NCBI GenBank assembly: GCA_003488005.1
Contig: DNND01000053.1
Coordinates: forward strand, 26,147-90,146
Source of the DNA: Blastocatellia bacterium
GTDB lineage: Bacteria > Acidobacteriota > Blastocatellia > Pyrinomonadales > Pyrinomonadaceae
DNA: 64,000 nucleotides
Direction: 5' to 3'
Shown: one piece after another, positions 1-7,092 of the stretch
Layout: every line of letters begins with the position of its first letter
How positions within the stretch are numbered: the first letter of the stretch is position 1
Position numbers and translations under genes: made by a program
Notes under the pieces: generated by a model
Seen by the model: only the letters and a program-made list of their open reading frames with translations
What the model was told of the DNA's origin: nothing
Databases searched by the model: none

Positions 1-774
1 GGACAGCAGCAGCGCGTGGCGATAGCACGCACGCTCGCGTACAACCCGGAAGTGCTGTTGTTTGACGAGCCCTTCGGTGCGCTGGACGCACAGACGCGCG
101 TGCATCTGCGCCGTGAAATTAGGGCGCTGCTGAACAAGGTAAAGGTGCCGGCGATATTTATTACTCACGACCAGGAGGAGGCGTTGGAGCTCGGCGATCG
201 CATTGCAGTGATCAATGTTGGCCACATCGAACAGATCGGCACGCCGCGTGAGGTTTACAACAACCCGGCTTCCGAATACGTCGCCACTTTTTTGGGCGCG
301 GCAAATATTCTCGAAGGCACAATCATCCGCGGCCACGTCGTCTTCGGCAACGCGCAAATGCCCACGCGCTTGCTGGACGATCGTTTTAAAGAAGGTCAGG
401 CGGTCAAGTTGATTTTCCGTCCCGAGGATGTGTTGCTACGCAAGACTCAGGAGTTTCCAGCCGGACATGCTTGTCTTTCGAGCGGGGTGGTGGAGGAAAT
501 TAGTTTTGTGGGAGCTTACGAGCGTGTGCGAATTCGGCTTGAGGCGAGCGGCGGCGCGTGCGAAACGAGTGACACGCCTTTCTATCTGACAACTGAAACT
601 CCTGAACGTTCCAACGCCAAGCCGGTAATCGCTACCCGCCCCAAACCGGAAACGAATGCATTCAGATTGCGCACCGGCGATCGCGTTTTTCTCGGCCTCA
701 GTTCATTCACGGTCCTGCCCAACAACGCGCGCACGAGTGCGACATCTCAACCAACAATCACAGCGCAGCAGTAG
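1..774 (+). CDS. ABC transporter ATP-binding protein, sulfate/molybdate (CysA-like) type, 5' truncated
   Basis: The reading frame is open from base 1 and enters at the ABC signature tail (GQQQRVAIARTL), so the Walker A half lies outside the window. Visible are Walker B (LLFDEP, fragment residues about 19-24), the D-loop (GALDAQ) and the H-loop (ITHDQEEAL). A C-terminal part of about 150 residues with a FRPEDV segment is typical of the TOBE-type regulatory domain of CysA/ModC/PotA-like importers. The protein would energise uptake of a small anion or similar solute from the cytoplasmic face. The substrate cannot be fixed from this fragment. CysA-like is my preferred reading because of the GALDAQTR and HDQEEALELGDRIAV stretches. 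Partner permease genes would lie upstream. Confidence 0.85.
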   Translation, partial: GQQQRVAIARTLAYNPEVLLFDEPFGALDAQTRVHLRREIRALLNKVKVPAIFITHDQEEALELGDRIAVINVGHIEQIGTPREVYNNPASEYVATFLGAANILEGTIIRGHVVFGNAQMPTRLLDDRFKEGQAVKLIFRPEDVLLRKTQEFPAGHACLSSGVVEEISFVGAYERVRIRLEASGGACETSDTPFYLTTETPERSNAKPVIATRPKPETNAFRLRTGDRVFLGLSSFTVLPNNARTSATSQPTITAQQ

Positions 775-815
775 CCCCCAAGAATTACTTAGCTTTCGCC
801 CAAAGAGTTCTAGTG

Positions 816-1010
816 TGCTACGGCTATGCCGCCTGATGTGCGGCGGCGGCTATGCCCCGCCGGAGGACGGCTCCGAAGAGTTTTGGGGCTACGCCCCAGT
901 TGTTTAGGCAAGGGCAGCTAAAGTCTGGACCAAGGGCATAGCCCGATTCGAAACAAGAGCTAACGGCGGGGCAAAGCCACCGCCGCACATCGGACGGCAC
1001 AGTCGTAACG
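816..1010. repeat. Long imperfect palindromic element between convergent genes
   Basis: The arms 816-862 and 964-1010 are inverted copies. The inner 28 bases (835-862 against 964-991) differ at only two positions, and the outer part is weaker. About 100 bases separate them. It sits between two convergent stop codons and could act as a bidirectional terminator. The arms are longer than a terminator needs and resemble the other palindromic elements in this window, so a small non-autonomous mobile repeat is the alternative. Confidence 0.7.
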
Positions 1011-1035
1011 GCAGCGAACGGTTCTGCGATCGCAC

Positions 1036-2166
1036 TTAGGAAACAGCGGTATTATCCAGCGCGGCAACGGCGAGACTGTGAAAACTCCGGCGTACGCTGT
1101 TGATGTTTGCGAAGGGTAAAGCGCGGGCGTGTGTACGGTTGGTCAAAAGAATGAAAACTCTTTCGTGTTCCGGATCGATCCAGCAGCTCGTGCCGGTAAA
1201 ACCTGTATGACCAAAGCTGTCGCTAGGGAGATCTGTTCCGGCGGTTGAATCTTTGGTAGCAGCCAGTTGCCAACCGAGCGAACGCGCTTCTTCCAAACCT
1301 GGCGTCATGTTTTGTCGAAACAACTGGCAAGTCTCGGGCTTCAACAATTTGCTTTCGCCGGCGAGGAATTGCTGGGCCAGTAAGAATGTTTCTGCCGCAG
1401 TTGAGAAAAGGCCTGCATGTCCCGCCGCGCCGCCGAGAAAATGCGCATTGCCGTCGTGGACCTCGCCCCAAATTAGATCTTTGCGCCAATTATGATACTC
1501 GCCGCCACCGGTGTGGTTCCACATCTCGCGTTCGTAGTTATTCCCGATCTCGCACGCGGCAATTCCGGTTTGCATTGCCTGCTCAGGATTGAAAAACGTG
1601 TGCTGCAAGTTTAGCGGTTCGATAATTTCCTGAGACGCGAGTTGCGCCAGACGATTGCCCGTCATTCGTTCCAACAATAATCCAAGGAGAATAAAACTGA
1701 GGTCGCTGTAGACGACTCGTGTGCCGGGTTTGTATTCCAATTTCAAGTTGGCAATTGCGCCCGGGACGCGATCCCGCTCGCCTTCGACAAGAACGTATAG
1801 CGGCTGCCAGGCCGGCAAGCCAGACGTATGGGTCAGCAACTGGCGCACAGTGATGTCTTGTTTGTCCGTGCGATCAAATTCAGCCAGATAATGTGCGATG
1901 GAACTGTCGAGCGTTAGTTCACCGGCTTCGATGCGCCGGCTCGATAAAAGACCGGTGACGAACGGCTTGGTGAGCGAAGCGAGGTCATAGATTGTTTCGA
2001 GAGTTGCTGGGATTGGTTGTGCGCTGACGACCGCATTGCCACGCGCGTCCGCAAGAATCGCTGAACCTTTTTCAGCAACAAGGTAGACGGCGGAAGGGAA
2101 ATCGCCGGCAGCGATGCGCTCATCAAGAAAGGATGAAATAGTTTTTGCTGGTGTAGACATGTTCAA
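1036..2166 (-). CDS. Serine hydrolase of the beta-lactamase (class C / esterase EstB) family
   Basis: The 376-residue protein has the SxxK nucleophile motif SLTK at residues 64-67, the second-motif tyrosine at about 153 (YSD, in place of YxN), and a late HTG triad (HTGFTGTSCW) in place of KTG. This is the usual pattern of the broad beta-lactamase-related family, which includes DD-peptidases and esterases. Length and motif spacing are normal. I see no convincing signal peptide, so it is probably cytoplasmic, which argues against a dedicated antibiotic-resistance role. The substrate is unknown. It reads convergently to the ABC gene and stands upstream of nothing on its own strand. Confidence 0.85.
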   Translation of the reverse strand: MNMSTPAKTISSFLDERIAAGDFPSAVYLVAEKGSAILADARGNAVVSAQPIPATLETIYDLASLTKPFVTGLLSSRRIEAGELTLDSSIAHYLAEFDRTDKQDITVRQLLTHTSGLPAWQPLYVLVEGERDRVPGAIANLKLEYKPGTRVVYSDLSFILLGLLLERMTGNRLAQLASQEIIEPLNLQHTFFNPEQAMQTGIAACEIGNNYEREMWNHTGGGEYHNWRKDLIWGEVHDGNAHFLGGAAGHAGLFSTAAETFLLAQQFLAGESKLLKPETCQLFRQNMTPGLEEARSLGWQLAATKDSTAGTDLPSDSFGHTGFTGTSCWIDPEHERVFILLTNRTHARALPFANINSVRRSFHSLAVAALDNTAVS

Positions 2167-2187
2167 GGAGGCCAGCCAGCGCAGAAG

Positions 2188-2326
2188 AGCGGGGGCATGC
2201 CCGCCTTCCCAACCTGAGAGATTTGCAGTGTCGAGAGGTCCCTATCACCTTTAGAGCCTCCCCAGTTTATTTTGTGGACTAACGGAATCAGCTCTAAGGT
2301 CAGGAAGGTGGGCATGCCCCCGGTCT
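2188..2326. repeat. Inverted repeat with GGGGGCATGCCC core
   Basis: The arms 2188-2218 and 2295-2326 are near-perfect inverted copies of about 31 bases around a 76-base spacer. Each arm has the self-complementary core GGGCATGCCC. It fills the gap between two genes on the minus strand. It is one of several unrelated palindromic elements in the window. I infer a dispersed repeat rather than a simple terminator. Confidence 0.65.
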
Positions 2327-2335
2327 TAATTAGTA

Positions 2336-3328
2336 TTAGCGAAAGCTCGCGCCCACAGATCCAACCTGAACCTTCGCAGTATGCTCTTCGATTCGATCCA
2401 GCACGCGCAAAGCCAACGCCAGCGCCCGCCGCCCGTCGCCGCCAGAAATGGGCGAGGGCAGGCCATCCTGCACTGCTTCAACAAACGACATGATCTCAGC
2501 ACGCAAAGGCTCAACATCGATGACGTCAAGATTGTGGATTTTCACCCCCGGCCACGCACCTTCGGCGGTTGGTGGCGCCAGGCTGCTGATTGATGCATGG
2601 CGAGTTGCATAGTCGATGGCGACGTAGTCATGCGGCTGAAAAAAACGCATCTTCCTAATTTTCTCAGTGCCCACGCGCGACGCAGTGATGTTGGCAACGG
2701 CGCCCGATGCGAACTCGAGCCGTGCGTTAGCGGCATCTACTTTGTTCGTCAGGATGGGAATGCCGACCGCGTGCAGCTCAGTCACTTCTATTTCTTCACC
2801 CACCAGCCATTGAACGATATCGAGATCGTGGATCATAAGGTCCAGTACGACGTCGATGTCTAACGAACGCGCGGTAAACTCGCCGACGCGGTGAATTTCA
2901 AAATAGACTGGTTTGCGCACGTGGGGGCGCAGCGCAATCAGGGCCGGATTGAATCGCTCGAGATGACCAATTTGCAGGAGTGCTCCGCCCTTGTCGGCGG
3001 CGGCGATCATTTGATCGGCTTCTTCCAGTGTTCGCGAAATTGGCTTCTCTACCAACACGTGCACGCCGGCCTCAAGCAGTCCGCCGGCTATCTCGCAGTG
3101 TGACACCGTCGGCACCGCAAGACTCACGGCATCGACCTTGCCGATTAGTTCGCGCCATTCACTGGTCCACGCGGTATTTCTTTCTGTAGCGATTGCTTTA
3201 GCCGCGACCTCGTCAATGTCGCAGACCGAGACGAACTGAGTAAGACCTTCAACCGCAAGATCGGAATGGATGCGTGCGTGTTGCCGGCCCAGGTGGCCCA
3301 CGCCTATGACTGCGGTGCGAAGCGTCAA
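2336..3328 (-). CDS. Gfo/Idh/MocA-family NAD(P)-dependent oxidoreductase
   Basis: The 330-residue protein opens with a Rossmann nucleotide-binding loop (AVIGVGHLGRQHARIH, residues about 6-20) and has the family's EKP motif (VLVEKPISRT, about residues 92-101), which places the catalytic lysine. The C-terminal half is the substrate-binding alpha/beta domain. The family oxidises or reduces sugars, cyclitols and UDP-sugars. Next to an ArnT-like lipid A/glycan transferase, a role in envelope sugar metabolism is plausible, for example a GnnA-like UDP-GlcNAc 3-dehydrogenase. That assignment is inference from context only. The gene diverges from the glycosyltransferase, and a heptad repeat element lies between the two starts. 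Confidence 0.85.
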   Translation of the reverse strand: MTLRTAVIGVGHLGRQHARIHSDLAVEGLTQFVSVCDIDEVAAKAIATERNTAWTSEWRELIGKVDAVSLAVPTVSHCEIAGGLLEAGVHVLVEKPISRTLEEADQMIAAADKGGALLQIGHLERFNPALIALRPHVRKPVYFEIHRVGEFTARSLDIDVVLDLMIHDLDIVQWLVGEEIEVTELHAVGIPILTNKVDAANARLEFASGAVANITASRVGTEKIRKMRFFQPHDYVAIDYATRHASISSLAPPTAEGAWPGVKIHNLDVIDVEPLRAEIMSFVEAVQDGLPSPISGGDGRRALALALRVLDRIEEHTAKVQVGSVGASFR

Positions 3329-3353
3329 GGTTTCCTGTTTCCTGTTATCATTT

Positions 3354-3451
3354 GAGTGTGCAGTGAGCAGTGGGCAGTGTGCAGTAATCCGGAGGTTTTC
3401 AACTAAGACTCAAGTGGATTTGCTGCGCACTGCCCACTGCTCACTGCCTAC
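3354..3451. repeat. Facing heptad arrays, unit CAGTNNG
   Basis: The left arm 3354-3388 consists of five consecutive 7-base units (GAGTGTG, CAGTGAG, CAGTGGG, CAGTGTG, CAGTAAT). The right arm 3424-3451 consists of four units reading TGCNCAC or TGCCTAC, the reverse complement of the same consensus. A 35-base unrelated spacer lies between. Positions 1-4 of the unit are nearly fixed and positions 5-6 drift. The element occupies the divergent intergenic region in front of the ArnT-like gene. Confidence 0.8.
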
Positions 3452-3473
3452 TGACAAAGCGGAGCGACTATAC

Positions 3474-5204
3474 TTGCAACCTTCAATCCTTGCCAAGCGC
3501 GGCAGCATTCTTCTTTTTCTCGCCTTCATTCTGTTTTATTTCTATGGGCTGGGCCAGCTTCCGTTTATTGGTCCGGATGAACCACGCTATGCCCAGGTCG
3601 CGCACGAAATGTTTCTGCGGCGCGATTGGATTACCCCCACGCTTGGTGGTTATCGGTGGTTTGAAAAGCCCGCGTTGCTTTATTGGCTGGTGATTGCGGC
3701 CTTCAAACTCTGCGGCGTTTCTGAATGGGCGGCACGCTCGACCGCAGCCATTAGCGGACTACTAACTGTGGCGGCGGTCTTTTGGATTGGCAGACGAACT
3801 GAACGAAGCGTAGCGATCTCAGATCTCAAATTTGAAATTTCAAACAACCCATCTGAACTTTCAAATAACCGACCTGAAATTTCGAATAACCGAGCTGCAA
3901 TCTCAAATAAGCCGTATGGGTCACTCGGCTTTTGGAGCGCGTTCGTGGCCGGAACGAGCGGTGGCTTGATCGCATTTTCGCGCGCCGTCAGCTTTGACAT
4001 CCTGGTTACGATGACTATTGCCTGGGCGCTCGCTTTCTTTTTTGCGGCGGAACTTGAGGTTGATCAAAAATTGCGACGGCGCCTGTTGGCGGGATTCTAT
4101 TTCGCAATCGGACTTTCGCTGCTTGCTAAGGGGCTGGTGGGATTTGTTATTCCTTTCGGCGTGATTGGCGCTTACTACACGTTGCGCGGAAAGGCGCCAG
4201 CGCGAAAACTATGGTTGAGCCTGGTGTGGGGCATTCCATTGTCACTGGCGGTTGCAGCCGTCTGGTACGGCCCCATGTTTTGGAAACATGGCATCTTGTT
4301 TTTTGACGAGTTCATCATCAAACATCATTTTGAGCGCTACGCCACAAATAAATATCATCATCCGGGCAGTATTTATTACTACCTGCAGATTCTGCCGTTG
4401 CTGGCGTTGCCGTGGACCGCGCTTCTAATCGATGGCCTGCTGAAAGCGCGCAAGGCATTTTGGAAGGGGAGCGACGATTCCGTAAGCCGGCTGCAAACCT
4501 TTGCGCTGGCGTGGATACTCCTACCGCTGATCTTCTTCAGCATGTCGAGTTCGAAACTTCCGGGATACATTCTTCCCGTCTTACCGGCGGTCGCGCTCCT
4601 GGCCGGCTCGCGGCTGGCGCAACTTCATTCCGAATCGAGGAACCGTTGGGCCATGAGGACAACCGGAGCATTGGGAGTATTGTTCGCGATCGCGCTGCTG
4701 GCTTTCGCCTGGCAGTCGGGAAAAATATCGATCCGCGCTGCCGTGGTAATCGCGGTGCTGGCGGGAACTGCCGGCGCGCTTGCGCTGTTGCTAAGACGAA
4801 GCAGACAGACTGCGACATTTGTGATCGGCGCAGCAACCTTAGCGATTGTGATCGTGGCCTTGCATTCAGTTGCGCCTGGGTTGGTCGATCCAGAATCTTC
4901 CAAAAGGTTGATCCAACTGGCCGACGAACGCGGTTATGGGCGCGCGCGGGTATTTGGATTACAGCGAGACGATCGCAGTCCGGAGTTCTACGCCGCTGGA
5001 CGTGTCGTTTATGGAGAGGACCACGAGCCGGTTATGTACGATGGAATTGGCCAGGTGATTTATGAAACGCATTTGCGCAATGAAACACTTTTAGTCTTGA
5101 TTCCCATGCGTGACCTTGCGAGTTTGAAACAGGCCGAGTCGGTGCAAATCGATGTGATTGCAAACAACGGGCGCGTAGCCATTGTCGCAGTCAACCCGTT
5201 GTGA
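3474..5204 (+). CDS. ArnT-like membrane glycosyltransferase (GT83 / PMT superfamily)
   Basis: I place the start at the TTG at 3474, which has a GGAG ribosome-binding site at 3461-3464. A longer in-frame extension to 3270 would run through a repeat element. The 576-residue protein begins with a transmembrane helix, then the first-loop motif GPDEPRYAQVA, whose acidic residues are catalytic in ArnT and related polyprenol-phosphate-sugar transferases. About a dozen hydrophobic segments follow, and the C-terminal part is soluble. Such enzymes move a sugar from undecaprenyl phosphate to lipid A or another envelope acceptor on the outer face of the inner membrane. Residues about 114-147 (ISNN-type repeats) come from a heptad repeat inserted in frame and are probably not part of the ancestral protein. 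The donor and acceptor sugars are unknown. Confidence 0.85.
   Translation: MQPSILAKRGSILLFLAFILFYFYGLGQLPFIGPDEPRYAQVAHEMFLRRDWITPTLGGYRWFEKPALLYWLVIAAFKLCGVSEWAARSTAAISGLLTVAAVFWIGRRTERSVAISDLKFEISNNPSELSNNRPEISNNRAAISNKPYGSLGFWSAFVAGTSGGLIAFSRAVSFDILVTMTIAWALAFFFAAELEVDQKLRRRLLAGFYFAIGLSLLAKGLVGFVIPFGVIGAYYTLRGKAPARKLWLSLVWGIPLSLAVAAVWYGPMFWKHGILFFDEFIIKHHFERYATNKYHHPGSIYYYLQILPLLALPWTALLIDGLLKARKAFWKGSDDSVSRLQTFALAWILLPLIFFSMSSSKLPGYILPVLPAVALLAGSRLAQLHSESRNRWAMRTTGALGVLFAIALLAFAWQSGKISIRAAVVIAVLAGTAGALALLLRRSRQTATFVIGAATLAIVIVALHSVAPGLVDPESSKRLIQLADERGYGRARVFGLQRDDRSPEFYAAGRVVYGEDHEPVMYDGIGQVIYETHLRNETLLVLIPMRDLASLKQAESVQIDVIANNGRVAIVAVNPL
3813..3910 (+). repeat. Intragenic heptad array, translated in frame
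   Basis: Fourteen consecutive 7-base units (for example CAGATCT, CAAATTT, GAAATTT, CAAATAA) make a 98-base array inside the ArnT-like gene. Part of it also shows a 21-base superperiod, which gives a 7-residue protein repeat (EISNNRx). The composition is much richer in A and T than the flanking coding sequence. It has the same period-7 structure as the intergenic arrays elsewhere in the window. Confidence 0.8.
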
Positions 5205-5211
5205 GTTGGAT

Positions 5212-6165
5212 TTACCGAAGGTTTTTTGAGAAGAAATCTATCACCGGGCGATCGTAGCCTTCGCCTTGCTCGCCGGTAGCCGAAGGCAAATTGTAACCGG
5301 TCAGCGGCAAATCCAGCTTTGCTTCGACGTTCGCCTGGTTCGGAAAACAAGGCTGCACGGCAGCAGTCGAATCGCGCAGATAGCCATCGTCGGCGCCGGC
5401 GAGCAAGAGCACTCGCGGATTCTTGAGTTGACTCGCCATCTCACACGATGAACCGTTTTGGTAGCGGCCCAGGAAGTAAATTCGAGTAGCCAGGCGCGCC
5501 AGCAAGAGAACAGTATTGTTCGTGACTCCAATATGGTGGCTCACGCCGGCGTTCATCAATTCATCAGAACTGCGTGGTAAAGAATCGAGCACCAGCACCC
5601 GCAGCATCGAATCCCGAGTTGCCGCACTCATCGCCGCGTAAGCTCCCAACTCAACGCCGTATGTTCCAAAAACTTCCGCGGTCAAATGTTCCCGGCTTGC
5701 GCCTTTCAGTCCGCGCAGGAAATCCAAAGCGGCGAGCACGTCATCGCCTTCTTTCATACCAAAGGTCGACACAGTTATCGGCGGCTTCAAACCGTGGCCA
5801 CGCAAATCCGGCCATAGGATAGTAAAGCCGGTCGCCTCATTCAGCTTGATGCCCAGGTTGAAAAGCCACGAACGATCACCGCCGTACTTGTGCAGAAGCA
5901 CAATTGCGGGCGCTCCCTCAGTTCCACGCAGCAGCCATCCGCGCGCCGCAGTGCCATCCCGATTGCGCCAATTTTCGTCCGTTACCTTCAACGCTGAACC
6001 GCTGATTTGTGAAAACGATTGCGGCGTAACCAGGTAAGGCTGTCGGGGCGGGCGAGTAATTCCGTGGACAATCGAAACGAGCGCGATGACGCAGGCGAGC
6101 ACCAATACAAGAAGGATTGGCCAAAACGACTTGAATAACTTTTTACCGAAACGTCGTCGGGGCAT
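5212..6165 (-). CDS. Membrane-anchored alpha/beta-hydrolase fold protein lacking the nucleophile serine
   Basis: The 317-residue protein has one N-terminal hydrophobic segment (about residues 12-32), then an alpha/beta-hydrolase core with an oxyanion-region strand (IVLLHKYGG), a PDLRGHG turn, and the nucleophile elbow. The elbow reads GTYGVELGAY, so the GxSxG position holds glutamate instead of serine. A later strand (LLLAGADDGYL) is where the acid residue should sit. It most resembles dienelactone hydrolase or serine aminopeptidase-like proteins but may be catalytically inactive. It faces the periplasm by prediction. It is convergent with the glycosyltransferase, whose stop lies 7 bases away. 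Confidence 0.75.
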   Translation of the reverse strand: MPRRRFGKKLFKSFWPILLVLVLACVIALVSIVHGITRPPRQPYLVTPQSFSQISGSALKVTDENWRNRDGTAARGWLLRGTEGAPAIVLLHKYGGDRSWLFNLGIKLNEATGFTILWPDLRGHGLKPPITVSTFGMKEGDDVLAALDFLRGLKGASREHLTAEVFGTYGVELGAYAAMSAATRDSMLRVLVLDSLPRSSDELMNAGVSHHIGVTNNTVLLLARLATRIYFLGRYQNGSSCEMASQLKNPRVLLLAGADDGYLRDSTAAVQPCFPNQANVEAKLDLPLTGYNLPSATGEQGEGYDRPVIDFFSKNLR

Positions 6166-6231
6166 CGAGATAACAGTTGGGATGGAATAGACAAAGATTG
6201 GTCCAGGCGCGTTATGTCATGGACCATGGAG

Positions 6232-6873
6232 CTAAGCCATCCGCTTTACCGTTCCTTTCGCAACAATGCGGTCATAGTCTGCGGCAGTATTGATGTTATC
6301 AAAAAACCGATCGGCTCCAGGCAAGTCATCAAGCTCGGCAAATGGAACCCAGCGCGTTCGCACAGATTGTAACAGAGCAACTGGTTTTCGTTCGCCGGAA
6401 TTGATTAACTCCCCAGCCCGGGCAAGGCAACGTTCAGTTTGATAAAGAGCGCAGAGCGGTTGCGCTATGCCGTCGCTTTGGATAGGAGCGACCGCCTCAA
6501 AACCTTTACGCAGACTCGCCAATCGGTCGAAGAGCTCAGCAGTAACAAAAGGAAAGTCGCACGCGACTACCAGGCACCAGGCGGCATCGCTTGAAGCAAG
6601 CGCGGTATGCACGCCGCCCAGGGCGCCCCAGTTCGGATAAACATCGGTTACGTAACGCAGGTTCGTTGAGCCCGTCGCCGGTTTGCCCACCACTGTAATT
6701 TCTCCAGTAATTCCGCCAGTGACTTCGCCGCTGATCTTTGCGAGGGCCGCAGCAATGTGTTCTACAAAACTTTTGCCGTCCAGCAGCAACCGTGATTTGT
6801 CGGTCCCCATGCGACGCGATGCGCCGCCGGCAAGAATGAAAGCTGCGATGGTTTCCATTGAATTGTTATTCAT
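6232..6873 (-). CDS. mobA: Molybdenum cofactor guanylyltransferase MobA
   Basis: The 213-residue protein has the nucleotidyltransferase N-terminus FILAGGASRRMGTDKSRLLL with the LAGGxSxRMGxDK signature of MobA, a later ACDFPF metal/nucleotide-binding strand, and normal length. MobA transfers GMP from GTP to molybdopterin-Mo to make the bis-MGD cofactor in the cytoplasm. An alternative start lies five codons downstream (METIAAF). A molybdopterin adenylyltransferase gene occurs about 20 kb away at 26.8 kb, so the strain probably makes Moco, but the two are not in one operon. The gene runs 66 bases upstream of the hydrolase-fold gene on the same strand and may be co-transcribed with it. Confidence 0.9.
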   Translation of the reverse strand: MNNNSMETIAAFILAGGASRRMGTDKSRLLLDGKSFVEHIAAALAKISGEVTGGITGEITVVGKPATGSTNLRYVTDVYPNWGALGGVHTALASSDAAWCLVVACDFPFVTAELFDRLASLRKGFEAVAPIQSDGIAQPLCALYQTERCLARAGELINSGERKPVALLQSVRTRWVPFAELDDLPGADRFFDNINTAADYDRIVAKGTVKRMA

Positions 6874-7013
6874 TGGTAAGGCTCGGCAAAGTTCGGCGGA
6901 AAATTAGCACGCCGTCTGCCAGTCGACAAGTAACTATTTCCCTCGATTGTGCGTCTAAGATTCAGCCAGCCGTGGTCCAGTTGCTGTCTCAACCTGGGGT
7001 TCTTAGAAGGAGC

Positions 7014-7042
7014 TTGACCCTTGTAGGGGTGAAAGCTATAGT
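7014..7042 (+). promoter_or_regulatory. Sigma-70-type promoter for the SpoIVB-like gene
   Basis: TTGACC at 7014-7019 and TATAGT at 7037-7042 are separated by exactly 17 bases. Transcription would begin near 7049, about 44 bases before the start codon. Confidence 0.65.
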
Positions 7043-7092
7043 CCAACCACTGGCGTCCGACGCCGTCGATTTGTAGTAACAAAGAGGTTTTA

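Noticed and set aside
3270..3473. Longer N-terminal extension of the ArnT-like protein
   Set aside because: It runs through a heptad repeat and overlaps the divergent oxidoreductase. The TTG at 3474 with GGAG is better.
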